Of a DNA stretch of 64,000 nt, positions 35,539-44,270 are shown in pieces. The DNA comes from Lascolabacillus massiliensis. Its GTDB lineage: Bacteria > Bacteroidota > Bacteroidia > Bacteroidales > Dysgonomonadaceae. Position 1 is the first letter of the stretch. Every line of letters begins with the position of its first letter. Made by a program: the position numbers and the translations under genes. The notes beneath the pieces were generated by a model. It worked only from the letters and a program-made list of their open reading frames with translations, was not told where the DNA came from and made no database searches. The stretch lies in assembly GCF_001282625.1 (NCBI RefSeq), contig NZ_CTEJ01000002.1:1428501-1492500 (forward strand), read 5' to 3'.

Positions 35539-38304
35539 CTATTCTATATCATATCCCCAGGTTTTACCTTTCTCTGTAGCAGGCAATCCTCTTTTTATCC
35601 AAATAGGTGCAGGATCCCCTTTAAGGTAATGATCAAAGAATTGCTGTAAACGAATTGACAGATCTTTGCTATTCCTGCGATTTACCAGATTATGTGCTTC
35701 GTTATTATACTGAAGCAACCATACCGGTTTACCAAGGCGACGCATCGACATAAACAGCTCAATACCCTGATACCAGGGAACTGCCCCATCCTTGTCGTTA
35801 TGCATAATTAATAGTGGTGTTTTTATATTCTCTGTGTAAAATACAGGTGAATTCTTTATATAGAGATGTAGTGAGTCGTTCATCGTTGCACCTAAACGTG
35901 ACTGTGTCTGTTCATACTGATATTGCCTGCTCTTACCTGTTTCCCATCGGATACCACCATAAGCACTTGTCATATTTGATACAGGTGCACCTGCTCCTGC
36001 AGCTTTAAACATATCAGTCTGAGTAACTATATAAGCCACCTGATATCCACCCCAGCTTTGTCCCTGAATTGCCATGTTTTCTGCATCCACCCAGCTATTT
36101 TTTGCAAGTGCTTCTGCTCCCGAAACAACTGCATTATATGAGTCCATACCCGGTTGTCCAACTGTATAATGTATGTCGGGTGTGAACACAATATAGCCAC
36201 GACTCACGAAAAAAGGAATGTTTATGATAGAGCGACTGGGTGCAGGTGGAAAGTATGAATAGAGATCATCAGAATGTTTCTCATAAAAATATATAATCAC
36301 AGGATATTTTTTTTCAGGATCAAAATCCTCTGGTTTATATACAATACCCTGCAGAGGAATACCTGTATATGATGTCCATGAAAACATTTCAGCTGTACCC
36401 CAGTTATAATCCTTCATCTGAGGATTGATATCGGTCAGTTTTTCCGATTTCTTCCAGTAGTCGCTAGTTAAATAGAGGTCAGGTGATGTATTGAAATTGC
36501 TTTTCTGATATACAAATATATCTGCATTTTTAGCTTTCATCTGTCCTGAAAATGTGTAGCCATCCATAACTCTTTTCTGGAGAGGATTGCGTCCTTTCTG
36601 TTTGAGAGTGTAATATCCGGACTCTTTACTAACATTGTTAAAAGCTGAAAGTAGTAAAATATCATCAGCCTCTATAAAACGTTTATCAGGATCAGTGTTT
36701 ATATATCTGAATGTTATGGAGTCGTTGCGACCACTATTCTGTGTTATGTTAACAGCTTTTTTTACACCATCAGGATCAATTTTCCATATGTCAAACATGT
36801 CATTAACAAGAATATATTCGTCGTTTTCTCCCCAGGCAGCTATACCATAAGATCTTGGTGGTCGCGGAACATCATTCTCTTCATCCCAGAAATTGACCGG
36901 AATATCCTTTGTCATATTTACCAGTGACTTATTACTGTTGTTATATGCAAACCAGTTCCTATTCTCTTCATCCCACCAGTAGATATAATTTCCCTTAGGA
37001 GAAAGGGTAGTGTAGCCATTCAGTGCTTTTGCAACCTCATGCAGGCTATTGTCAGTTAAATCCATAACCCAGACATCATACTTGGGCGAAAGGTCCCACT
37101 GACTCTCAATCAAATATGGCAGGTTAGATGTGAGAAGGACATATCGCCCATTACCCTCATCAGAAACTGATGCATAAGGCCTCAATTCATCTGCCAGGGG
37201 TATGAAGTTATTCAAATTATCTGTATAAATTATTCCTGTAAAGGTTTCTCTTTCTCTTCTTCTTTTTTCAGCAAGCTGCTGTGGTTGTATAATCGGATCC
37301 TTCCAGTGCCAGATATCCAGTTCAGCCATTTCAAAATCTACTATGGTAGTATCCTTAGGCTCTTTCCTTGGAGCTGCTCCAATCAGAATACGACTGCCAT
37401 CCTTACTAAAGCGGGGTGATGCATATTCATTGAATATCCAGTGTTCAGGCATTCCGGTGATTGATTTATCAGCAAAAACTAGCGCAGAGTCAAGGCCGGA
37501 TTTATAATACCTCAGATCGTATATCTTTTGTTCAGTTTTAGAAGTATCACCTGTAGCGATATATACAATTTGTTCACCCGCTTCATCAAAAGTCAATGAT
37601 TTATATTCTACATCTTCACCCGAAATAATCTTTTTTATATTCTTACTAATTTCGACAAGTTCAACACGAGCAAAATCAGTTGTGTCCTTATTTTCCGGCT
37701 GAATTGATACAGCAAAGCTGGTGTCGAACCTATTGAAGACATACTCTTTTGCATTTCTGAAAGTATCCTCCTTTTGAGTCAGCAGATTTCTGAGAATCAA
37801 TACTTCTTTTTCTCTGGCATCCTTTTTGTTGGTAGTATCTTTAGGAAGAGCAACTGTGTATGCAACATTAACAATCATATCCTGAGCGGTTTTATACGAC
37901 CTCACACCAGGGATCTTTTCAGTATTAAATGTTAGATTGTCAATAATCAGAAGAGAGTCTTCCGGCATCTCTTCCTTTGTTTTTTTATCGATGCGGGCTT
38001 GGCGGCGATCAGCAAATGGAGCTTTAAGAAGTCCAACCGTCCACCTGCCATCTGTCGAAAGTTTATAACTTCTGACTCTATCGAAGGTGAGAGCAATCTT
38101 ATTAACACTATTCTTTATAAAGAGAGCAGTGTCACCTTCCTGAGGTGAAATTAATGAACTGACAATTTTGCCATCATTACTTATGGTGATATCGGAAAGA
38201 CTTTTCCATCCATCATAGACTGAGTGATCGAGTTGTTTTTTCTGAGAATAAATGGCAAAGGTGATTAACAGTAGACTAATTGTCAGAAAGAAAGATTTAC
38301 TCAT
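35539..38304 (-). CDS. Exported S9 family prolyl oligopeptidase-type peptidase
   Basis: A 921-residue secreted serine peptidase with signal peptide (MSKSFFLTISLLLITFAIYSQ). A long N-terminal β-propeller-like region (to about 640) precedes an α/β-hydrolase domain with the nucleophile in GQSWGGYQ, the acid in HNDKDGAVPW and the His in NNEAHNL. It is longer than typical DPP-IV homologues. Start set at ATG 38304, since the alternative TTG two codons upstream is not convincing. It is convergent with the SpoU gene, and has its own promoter. Confidence 0.92.
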   Translation of the reverse strand: MSKSFFLTISLLLITFAIYSQKKQLDHSVYDGWKSLSDITISNDGKIVSSLISPQEGDTALFIKNSVNKIALTFDRVRSYKLSTDGRWTVGLLKAPFADRRQARIDKKTKEEMPEDSLLIIDNLTFNTEKIPGVRSYKTAQDMIVNVAYTVALPKDTTNKKDAREKEVLILRNLLTQKEDTFRNAKEYVFNRFDTSFAVSIQPENKDTTDFARVELVEISKNIKKIISGEDVEYKSLTFDEAGEQIVYIATGDTSKTEQKIYDLRYYKSGLDSALVFADKSITGMPEHWIFNEYASPRFSKDGSRILIGAAPRKEPKDTTIVDFEMAELDIWHWKDPIIQPQQLAEKRRRERETFTGIIYTDNLNNFIPLADELRPYASVSDEGNGRYVLLTSNLPYLIESQWDLSPKYDVWVMDLTDNSLHEVAKALNGYTTLSPKGNYIYWWDEENRNWFAYNNSNKSLVNMTKDIPVNFWDEENDVPRPPRSYGIAAWGENDEYILVNDMFDIWKIDPDGVKKAVNITQNSGRNDSITFRYINTDPDKRFIEADDILLLSAFNNVSKESGYYTLKQKGRNPLQKRVMDGYTFSGQMKAKNADIFVYQKSNFNTSPDLYLTSDYWKKSEKLTDINPQMKDYNWGTAEMFSWTSYTGIPLQGIVYKPEDFDPEKKYPVIIYFYEKHSDDLYSYFPPAPSRSIINIPFFVSRGYIVFTPDIHYTVGQPGMDSYNAVVSGAEALAKNSWVDAENMAIQGQSWGGYQVAYIVTQTDMFKAAGAGAPVSNMTSAYGGIRWETGKSRQYQYEQTQSRLGATMNDSLHLYIKNSPVFYTENIKTPLLIMHNDKDGAVPWYQGIELFMSMRRLGKPVWLLQYNNEAHNLVNRRNSKDLSIRLQQFFDHYLKGDPAPIWIKRGLPATEKGKTWGYDIE

Positions 38305-38399
38305 AATCAATTTAATTATTTTTTACCGGCTAACTTTGATTTTCCGGTTATGTAAATAGATTTTATAAACTCTTATCGATAAAATTAACGTACAATTAA

Positions 38400-38407
38400 C
38401 AAAAGTA
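38400..38407 (-). promoter_or_regulatory. -7 promoter box for the S9 peptidase gene
   Basis: The minus strand carries TACTTTTG, a full TAnnTTTG match, about 96 bases upstream of the ATG. A second match, TATGTTTG, lies about 20 bases further upstream. Confidence 0.45.
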
Positions 38408-38492
38408 CAAATTTTTCAAACATAACATGTCAAATAGCTGTTTTAATAAAGCGTAGAGCTACATTTTAAATGAAAATACAGGGGTAAATGTA

Positions 38493-40910
38493 ATGATATA
38501 CAACAATAGGTACAAAATAGAATTAAAAGGCAAGGAATTGCCGCCTAAAAGTTCAATTGAAAATATAAAAGGGATCACTTCAGTAGAATATAATAAAAGG
38601 GATCATACTGTCTCTGTTACAATTGATGAGAAACTTGAAGATGATGCTGCTGAGATACTGCAAAATGTAGTTTCGGAAATACGTAACTCAGGAGGTGAGG
38701 TGGTAACAGAAAAAATTTCTCAGCCAGTGCTGAATATGACCTGTGCTGCTTGTGCATCAAGTACACAGAATATTTTATCATTTGTTCCGGGTGTTATAAC
38801 CGTTTCTGTGAATTACGGAAACGGTAAAGGGAATATTGAATTCCTTCCCGGAATTGCAGCACCTTCTGATATGAAGAGTTCACTTCAGGAGATAGGTTAT
38901 GATCTACTTATTGATGAAGAGGAGTCATCATTTGAAAATGTTGAGCATATTAAAAGGGAGAAATATAAAAAACTGCGACTTCACACAATCTGGGCAATAA
39001 TACTTGCAATACCACTTACAATAATTGGGATGTTCTTTATGGATATTCCATTCGCCAATGAGATTATGCTGCTCTTGTCAACTCCCATACTTTTCATTTT
39101 CGGGAGAAGATTCTTTATAGGTGCATTGAAACAGGCCTGTCATGGTTCTGCTAACATGGATACACTTGTAGCCCTGAGTACAGGTATCGCATACCTGTTT
39201 AGTCTTTTCAACATGATTTATCCCCAATTTTGGGAAATGAGAGGTCTGGAAGCCCATGTTTACTTTGAAGCTGCCGGAGTTATTGTTGCATTTATCCTGC
39301 TTGGGAAACTGATGGAGGCCAGAGCCACGGGAAGCACCTCCGATGCAATTAAAAAACTGATGGGATTGCAACCCTCAACCGTTGTTGTATTTCGTGATGG
39401 AGAACCTGTAGAGATTGCAGTAGCAGATGTTGCAATTGATGATATAGTACTTGTTAAACCAGGTGATAAAATAGCTGTTGATGGTGAGGTGCTGGAGGGT
39501 AACTCTTTCGTAGATGAAAGCATGATTTCCGGTGAACCGATTCATGTAGAAAAGAAACCGGGCGAAAAGGTTTTTGCAGGTACTATCAATCAGAAAGGCA
39601 GTTTCCGGTTTAAAGCAAAAAAAGTGGGTAAGGATACACTTCTTGCGCAAATTATTAAAACAGTTGACGAGGCGCAGGGGAGCAAGGCACCTGTTCAGGG
39701 ACTGGTCGACAAGATAGCCGGAATATTTGTACCCGTGGTTATTGGCATAGCTCTGCTCAGTTTCCTTATATGGTTGATTTTTGGAGGTGAAGAGGGATTT
39801 GTGTACGGACTAATGGCAATGGTTACTGTGCTGGTAATTGCCTGTCCATGTGCTTTGGGATTGGCAACACCAACTGCTATTATGGTTGCAATTGGTAAAG
39901 GGGCCAACGAGGGAATCCTGATCAAAGATGCTGAAAGTCTGGAGATGGCCAGGGAAATTGACATTGTCGTACTTGATAAAACAGGAACAATTACCGAAGG
40001 TAAACCTCAGGTAACCTCAATTACATGGAGTGGAAACTCTCTCCCAATTCACCAGGATATCCTATATAGTATAGAACATCAGTCGGAACACCCCCTGGCA
40101 GACGCCATAACAAAAGAACTCAGTGATAGCAGCACGCTTTTAGAGAATGTGTCGGTAGAGCAGGTAAGTGGTAAAGGGATAGAGGGTACCTATGAAGATA
40201 AAACATACTATATTGGTAATGAGCAGTATATCTCTTCTAAAGGGATTAGTATATCTCAGGAGTTGCAGGAAAAAATTGAAGAGGAACTTAATGCGGCTCA
40301 TACGATTTCCATTATTGCTGATGAGAAAGAGGCTTATGGAGTGGTTGGAATAACTGATAAACTTAAATCGACTTCTAAAGAGGCAATAAGTACACTAAAG
40401 AGTATGGGTATAGATGTTGCAATTTATACCGGCGATAATGAGAAAGTGGCAGCCGCACTTGCAGGAGAGCTTGGGATAAAAAATTTTAAAGGTGGAGTCT
40501 TGCCTGAGGAAAAGGCCGACTTAGTAAAAGCCTTACAGCAACAGGGCAGGAAGGTTGCAATGGTAGGTGATGGTATCAATGATAGTGGAGCACTTGCTCA
40601 GTCTGATGTAAGTATTGCAATGGGTGCAGGGAGTGACATTGCTATGGATGTGGCAAAAATGACTATAATCTCATCCGACCTGAATAAGATTCCCAAGGCT
40701 ATACATCTTTCACATGCAACAGTTAGAACAATACGTCAAAATCTCTTCTGGGCATTTATATACAACGTTATTGGCATCCCTGTTGCAGCGGGTGTGCTAT
40801 ATCCGCTTACCGGATTTATGCTTAATCCGATGATTGCCGGTGCCGCTATGGCTCTCAGCTCCGTGAGTGTTGTTACAAACAGTCTCAGATTAAAAACCAA
40901 AAAGATTTGA
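38493..40910 (+). CDS. Copper-type P1B-ATPase
   Basis: Inner-membrane heavy-metal exporter of 805 residues. A first domain (1-75) is HMA-like but lacks CxxC. A second HMA domain (about 77-145) has Cys84-Ala-Ala-Cys87. Eight helices follow; the transport motif is Cys451-Pro-Cys453, the phosphorylated Asp495 lies in DKTGT, HP is seen in SEHPLADAI and GDGIND is near the C-terminus. CPC and the length point to Cu(I). It is divergent from the S9 peptidase gene, and no copper-regulator binding site can be recognised. The small HMA protein 2 kb downstream may be a partner. Confidence 0.95.
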   Translation: MIYNNRYKIELKGKELPPKSSIENIKGITSVEYNKRDHTVSVTIDEKLEDDAAEILQNVVSEIRNSGGEVVTEKISQPVLNMTCAACASSTQNILSFVPGVITVSVNYGNGKGNIEFLPGIAAPSDMKSSLQEIGYDLLIDEEESSFENVEHIKREKYKKLRLHTIWAIILAIPLTIIGMFFMDIPFANEIMLLLSTPILFIFGRRFFIGALKQACHGSANMDTLVALSTGIAYLFSLFNMIYPQFWEMRGLEAHVYFEAAGVIVAFILLGKLMEARATGSTSDAIKKLMGLQPSTVVVFRDGEPVEIAVADVAIDDIVLVKPGDKIAVDGEVLEGNSFVDESMISGEPIHVEKKPGEKVFAGTINQKGSFRFKAKKVGKDTLLAQIIKTVDEAQGSKAPVQGLVDKIAGIFVPVVIGIALLSFLIWLIFGGEEGFVYGLMAMVTVLVIACPCALGLATPTAIMVAIGKGANEGILIKDAESLEMAREIDIVVLDKTGTITEGKPQVTSITWSGNSLPIHQDILYSIEHQSEHPLADAITKELSDSSTLLENVSVEQVSGKGIEGTYEDKTYYIGNEQYISSKGISISQELQEKIEEELNAAHTISIIADEKEAYGVVGITDKLKSTSKEAISTLKSMGIDVAIYTGDNEKVAAALAGELGIKNFKGGVLPEEKADLVKALQQQGRKVAMVGDGINDSGALAQSDVSIAMGAGSDIAMDVAKMTIISSDLNKIPKAIHLSHATVRTIRQNLFWAFIYNVIGIPVAAGVLYPLTGFMLNPMIAGAAMALSSVSVVTNSLRLKTKKI

Positions 40911-40927
40911 TTTATCACACGCGATGT

Positions 40928-41362
40928 TTAAAATACCACACCCATAGGGCGGTTGCTCAAAACTGGAATTCCCAGTTTATGTTCTACATATTGAAAGTAG
41001 TAAAACAGTTTGTGGTTTAGCTCAAAACCGTAATCAGTATTTGGATCATAAACGATTATAGTTTGAAAAAAAGAGCCTCTTCCCGAACTTCTTGCCAGAG
41101 AGTTCCAGGCTGTTACATATTGAAAATTCCAACCTTCGTAATATTGCTGTGAACGGTATCTTGCCGGTGAATTTTGTAACATATACCAAGTATCAAATCC
41201 CGGATCTAAAACAATCAGTTCATATTCGAGGGTATCTAACTCCATTGAAGCGATATCCTGTGAAATTTCATTACTGTTTGGTTCAATCATTACCACTCCT
41301 TTGGGACCATAGCAGTTTATCAAAAATGAAAAAGCAGAAATCAGAATAAGTAACTTTTTCAT
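40928..41362 (-). CDS. DUF6146-like small lipoprotein
   Basis: A 144-residue exported protein with a short hydrophobic signal and a possible lipobox (FLINCYG, Cys about 17). The central stretch YELIVLDPGFDTWYML and FQYVTAWNSLAR closely resembles the Bacteroidota family DUF6146, of unknown function. The rest is β/α mixed with many Tyr and Phe. It is convergent with the copper ATPase gene, with an 18-base gap. Confidence 0.7.
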   Translation of the reverse strand: MKKLLILISAFSFLINCYGPKGVVMIEPNSNEISQDIASMELDTLEYELIVLDPGFDTWYMLQNSPARYRSQQYYEGWNFQYVTAWNSLARSSGRGSFFQTIIVYDPNTDYGFELNHKLFYYFQYVEHKLGIPVLSNRPMGVVF

Positions 41363-41522
41363 AATTCTCTTTTTTGTTTATTTAATACAACTTCCTCTAT
41401 ATTAAATAACAACTGAGAGCAACTTTTGTCCTTATTTATTCTTGTATTCTTCTGTTCTGAAAGAAGAACATAAGACCGAGGTAAGAACAATATAAGTCCA
41501 AAATAAGAGTAGTACAGATCAC

Positions 41523-41534
41523 ATCCGGCCGGAT
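41523..41534. repeat. 12-base perfect palindrome
   Basis: ATCCGGCCGGAT is self-complementary over 12 bases in an AT-rich gap, 18 bases after the stop of the DUF3810 gene. It could be a terminator core without a T run or a protein-binding site. Nearby TGTTCT/AGAACA forms a further small inverted repeat. Confidence 0.4.
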
Positions 41535-41551
41535 ATAATCATCAACTAATT

Positions 41552-42634
41552 TTAGATTTTATCATAACTTGAAATAAGCAATCCTACAACTTCAGAATAA
41601 TTCTCTGTCCCCGAGCTTACCCTGTTGCTCTTGAGGTATGCATTGTAAGCTCTGTCCTGAGCAGATGACAGAGTCGCATTTCTTGCAGCTAACCAATGTT
41701 TACGGTTGCGTTGCAGGTCTGCAATGATTTCGGGACGAATAGAGTTGATGATTGTTTCATATTGCTCGGGCAGATGAGTATAGATATCATTAAGTAAATA
41801 GCCTATAATAGATACATAAGCACTGTATCGTATTCTTTCGTCATCGCTGTTAATACATACCAGGAAAGCGTAAAGATTTGCCTCAGATTCACTGGCTATG
41901 CCAAACTGATGCGACATCTCATGCGCCAGCGTAAAAGGGTATGTGAAATTGAGACCATAGTTGTTTACATGGATCTCATTGAAGAATGGTCCAAAGTATC
42001 CGGAAACACCCATCTTGGAATAAAGTGGTTCAAATATCATCTTTTTAGGGACTCTTTTTCCATTTGGGTAGTTGATGGAGAGTGATTCACTAAGCTTGTT
42101 GTACGAGTTTTCCAGATCAAGTCTTACCCCCTCTTTCTCCAGTACATCAAATTCAACATATGAATTATTTGCATCAGCAATAAAACGATTTGTGAAATTC
42201 AGAAGATTTTCGGCATTGTACTGTGACTGTTGATTGTCGGTGCGACTATAATAATCCTTTCTGAAATATGATATTCCCCAGCCGAAATAGAACCATAGTA
42301 CCAATACAACCGTTAATCGTAAAAGTAAGTATAGAAATTTTTTAAAGCTTGTTTGTCTGATAATCAGAAATAGGATCAGTTTAAGTAAATAGAGTAGAGC
42401 CACTACTATAAACAGATCATATACAGAAAATGGGATTAATCCTGAGACTGAGGAAAGAGCTGTGGATATAAAAGGGTAAACATTCTGAATGTACCATTCT
42501 GAAAGAGTGGGGGTGCGACTGAATAGTGCAATCACTAAAATGGCTGCTAATGTGATGATCAGCAGTCGTATCAATTTCTTTTTCTCTCTTCTGCTCTTAA
42601 GCCTCTGGCCTCTTTTGTCTGCTCTTTTTGCCAT
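41552..42634 (-). CDS. DUF3810 membrane-bound putative metallopeptidase
   Basis: A 360-residue protein of the DUF3810 family. A basic N-terminal tail is followed by three hydrophobic helices in the first 130 residues and a soluble domain with the zinc-binding HEMSH (near residue 236) and a downstream Glu in ASESEANLYAF, as in gluzincin-type metallopeptidases. No activity has been shown for this family to my knowledge. Start moved to ATG 42634 (MAKRADKRG), dropping 15 codons of the longest frame. It is preceded by its own -7 promoter box. Confidence 0.8.
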   Translation of the reverse strand: MAKRADKRGQRLKSRREKKKLIRLLIITLAAILVIALFSRTPTLSEWYIQNVYPFISTALSSVSGLIPFSVYDLFIVVALLYLLKLILFLIIRQTSFKKFLYLLLRLTVVLVLWFYFGWGISYFRKDYYSRTDNQQSQYNAENLLNFTNRFIADANNSYVEFDVLEKEGVRLDLENSYNKLSESLSINYPNGKRVPKKMIFEPLYSKMGVSGYFGPFFNEIHVNNYGLNFTYPFTLAHEMSHQFGIASESEANLYAFLVCINSDDERIRYSAYVSIIGYLLNDIYTHLPEQYETIINSIRPEIIADLQRNRKHWLAARNATLSSAQDRAYNAYLKSNRVSSGTENYSEVVGLLISSYDKI

Positions 42635-42666
42635 ATTGCCGATTAAATAATAAATCTGTCTGTTAA

Positions 42667-42742
42667 CTGTTAAGATCAAAATTAATCTGAATATTCATAT
42701 TTTACTACACCATATTACATTTCTTTACATAAATCTTAACAG
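42667..42742. repeat. 10-bp inverted repeat with 56-base spacer
   Basis: CTGTTAAGAT at 42667-42676 and its exact reverse complement ATCTTAACAG at 42733-42742. The first copy adjoins the -7 box of the DUF3810 gene, and both lie in the divergent gap before the HMA gene. A repressor pair-site or chance are both possible. Confidence 0.35.
42677..42684 (-). promoter_or_regulatory. -7 promoter box for the DUF3810 gene
   Basis: The minus strand carries TAATTTTG, a full TAnnTTTG match, 42 bases upstream of the ATG at 42634. It abuts one arm of a 10-bp inverted repeat. Confidence 0.45.
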
Positions 42743-42803
42743 GATTATTCTTCCAATGATAAATTATATCAGCGATGATTGGGTAAAATCGTTCAGTAAA
42801 TGT

Positions 42804-42811
42804 TATATTTG
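42804..42811 (+). promoter_or_regulatory. -7 promoter box for the HMA gene
   Basis: TATATTTG matches TAnnTTTG in full, 47 bases before the ATG at 42859. No perfect TTTG -33 box lies at the usual distance. Confidence 0.5.
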
Positions 42812-42858
42812 AATTATTGAAATTATTCTGTACACTATAAATAGAAACTGAATTAATT

Positions 42859-43068
42859 ATGAAAACAATGAAATTTAAAACAAACATAAATTGTTCAAAC
42901 TGTTTAGCTAAAGTAACCCCATTTCTCGATAAGAAGGTTGGAAAGGAGTTGTGGAGCGTAGATATTGATAATCCGGATAAGATATTGACTGTTGATTCAG
43001 ATGATTTAACAACCGATGATATAGTGAAAACGGTTAAAAGAACAGGATTTGAAGCTGAAGCAATATAA
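42859..43068 (+). CDS. Small heavy-metal-associated (HMA) domain protein
   Basis: A 69-residue cytoplasmic protein with a single ferredoxin-like HMA fold. The metal site is Cys12-Ser-Asn-Cys15 (INCSNCLAK). The β-strand KILTVDSDDLT and end helix IVKTVKRTGFEAEAI complete the fold. It could be a copper chaperone for the P1B-ATPase encoded 2 kb upstream, though it lacks the usual MxCxxC methionine (Asn11 instead). A long reading frame on the opposite strand is ignored. Confidence 0.82.
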   Translation: MKTMKFKTNINCSNCLAKVTPFLDKKVGKELWSVDIDNPDKILTVDSDDLTTDDIVKTVKRTGFEAEAI

Positions 43069-43080
43069 TCTGTAATATAA

Positions 43081-43114
43081 TTCTGCAGTAAGTTGCAGAA
43101 ATGCTTGCAGCAAG
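43081..43114 (+). repeat. Two small hairpins between the HMA and GDPD genes
   Basis: TTCTGCA/TGCAGAA (43081-43087, 43094-43100) is a 7-bp stem with a 6-base loop, and CTTG/CAAG (43104-43107, 43111-43114) follows. There is no T run, so they are weak terminators or mRNA-processing structures. Confidence 0.4.
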
Positions 43115-43166
43115 TAATGGCATAAGTTGACAAATGATTTATAAGATTCAAAAAAGTAAAAGATTT

Positions 43167-44090
43167 ATGAACTCAAAAAGTGATAATGTGATCAAAATAT
43201 TATACTTATCAGTAGCTGTTTTAGCCCTTCTTTTATCAGCTGCCGGCTGTGGATCCAAAGAGGGTAAGGAGAACTATCTAAAGTTCAAAAAGATTAGTGA
43301 TACACATGAGTATTTTGCTTATAAAGCAGATAGCACATTGCTTATAAGTGGTCACAGAGGCACCAAAGAGGAAGGGTATCCTGAGAATAGTATAGAGGGC
43401 TTTCAACAAGCGCTGAGCAGAGTTCCCCTCTTTTTTGAAGTTGATCCGCGACTAACCAAAGATAGCGTTATTGTGCTGATGCATGATGAGACTATCGACA
43501 GAACAACAAATGCATCAGGTAAATTGTCTGACTACACATACGAGGAGCTATTATCAATCAGGCTCAAAGATCATGAAGGCAATATTACTGCTTCAATGAT
43601 ACCTAAACTGGAAGAAGTGTTCGAGTGGTGTAAAGGTAAGAGTGTAGTAAACCTTGACAGGAAAGATGTGCCGCATCAAATGATTGTGGATCTTATTCAG
43701 AAGCATAAAGCTGAGAAATATGTAATGCTTACAGTTCACACCGGCGCACAGGCAAGGTACTACCACGACAGGCTGCCTGGTATTATGCTTTCAGTAGCTG
43801 TCAGAAATGAAGCAGAGTATGAAGATATTGACATATCAGGTGTACCATGGGAAAATATGATTGCCTATGTTGGTCAGAGCATTAATGAATCAAACAGGCA
43901 TATTGTAGAAAAACTGCATGCAAATGGTGTAAGATGCATGGTTTCTTTTGCTCCTACACACGACAGACTCAGAACAACGGAACAGAGAATGGCAGCTTAT
44001 TTGAGAGAGGTGGAAAACTCGGTATATAAGCCGGATATTATTGAGTCTGACTATCCTGTTGAGGTTTGGAGCGTTTTTGGGGATCAATAG
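43167..44090 (+). CDS. Glycerophosphodiester phosphodiesterase family lipoprotein
   Basis: Predicted exported phosphodiesterase of about 307 residues with a lipobox (SAAGCGS, Cys28 from this start). The TIM-barrel shows the GHRG motif (ISGHRGTKE), the metal-binding EVDPRLTKDSVIVLMHDETIDRTT region and an NLDRKD-type strand. Hydrolysis of glycerophosphodiesters is the family role; the actual substrate is unknown. An ATG 11 codons upstream (43134) is an alternative start; 43167 gives a more typical signal length and follows an A-rich stretch. Confidence 0.87.
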   Translation: MNSKSDNVIKILYLSVAVLALLLSAAGCGSKEGKENYLKFKKISDTHEYFAYKADSTLLISGHRGTKEEGYPENSIEGFQQALSRVPLFFEVDPRLTKDSVIVLMHDETIDRTTNASGKLSDYTYEELLSIRLKDHEGNITASMIPKLEEVFEWCKGKSVVNLDRKDVPHQMIVDLIQKHKAEKYVMLTVHTGAQARYYHDRLPGIMLSVAVRNEAEYEDIDISGVPWENMIAYVGQSINESNRHIVEKLHANGVRCMVSFAPTHDRLRTTEQRMAAYLREVENSVYKPDIIESDYPVEVWSVFGDQ

Positions 44091-44109
44091 TTGGTCTGTT
44101 TAAGAAAAA

Positions 44110-44146
44110 TAACTGTTTTAATATCTTAGAAAGATCAAAACAGTTA
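44110..44146. repeat. 10-bp inverted repeat upstream of the trp promoter
   Basis: TAACTGTTTT and AAAACAGTTA (44110-44119, 44137-44146) with an inner ATCTT/AAGAT stem form one long hairpin between the GDPD gene and the trp promoter. There is no plus-strand T run. It may end the GDPD transcript or bind a regulator just upstream of the -33 box at 44161. Confidence 0.5.
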
Positions 44147-44160
44147 AAATCGAAATAATA

Positions 44161-44192
44161 TTTGCATATTGAAATTTAATTCCATTTCTTTG
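44161..44192 (+). promoter_or_regulatory. Promoter of the trp operon
   Basis: TTTG at 44161-44164, 20 bases, then TTTCTTTG at 44185-44192. The -33 box and spacing are perfect and the -7 box has one mismatch to TAnnTTTG. Transcription should begin near 44198, about 16 bases before the leader peptide ATG. Confidence 0.7.
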
Positions 44193-44213
44193 CAACGATA
44201 TAATAGCGAAATT

Positions 44214-44270
44214 ATGAATTTACTTCTAAACGGATATTGGTGGCGTAACTTACAACTCAAAAAGTCGTAA
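44214..44270 (+). CDS. trpL: trp operon leader peptide
   Basis: An 18-codon frame, MNLLLNGYWWRNLQLKKS, starting 22 bases after the -7 box. The two adjacent Trp codons (TGG TGG at 44238-44243) are the hallmark of a trp attenuator. It lies between the trp promoter and an intrinsic terminator, with the trpB start 204 bases after its stop. Its stop codon overlaps the RNA segment that would form the antiterminator, as expected from the classical mechanism. The peptide itself is probably without function. Confidence 0.85.
   Translation: MNLLLNGYWWRNLQLKKS

Noticed and set aside
41430-41520. Possible CRISPR-like or tandem repeat
   Set aside because: The AAGAACA-TAAG units are short, imperfect and irregularly spaced. 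They do not form an array.
42705-43151. Minus-strand reading frame of 148 codons covering the small HMA gene
   Set aside because: The plus strand encodes a clear HMA fold with CxxC and a -7 promoter box. The minus-strand product has low-complexity, Ile/Asn/Ser-rich sequence without a recognisable domain.
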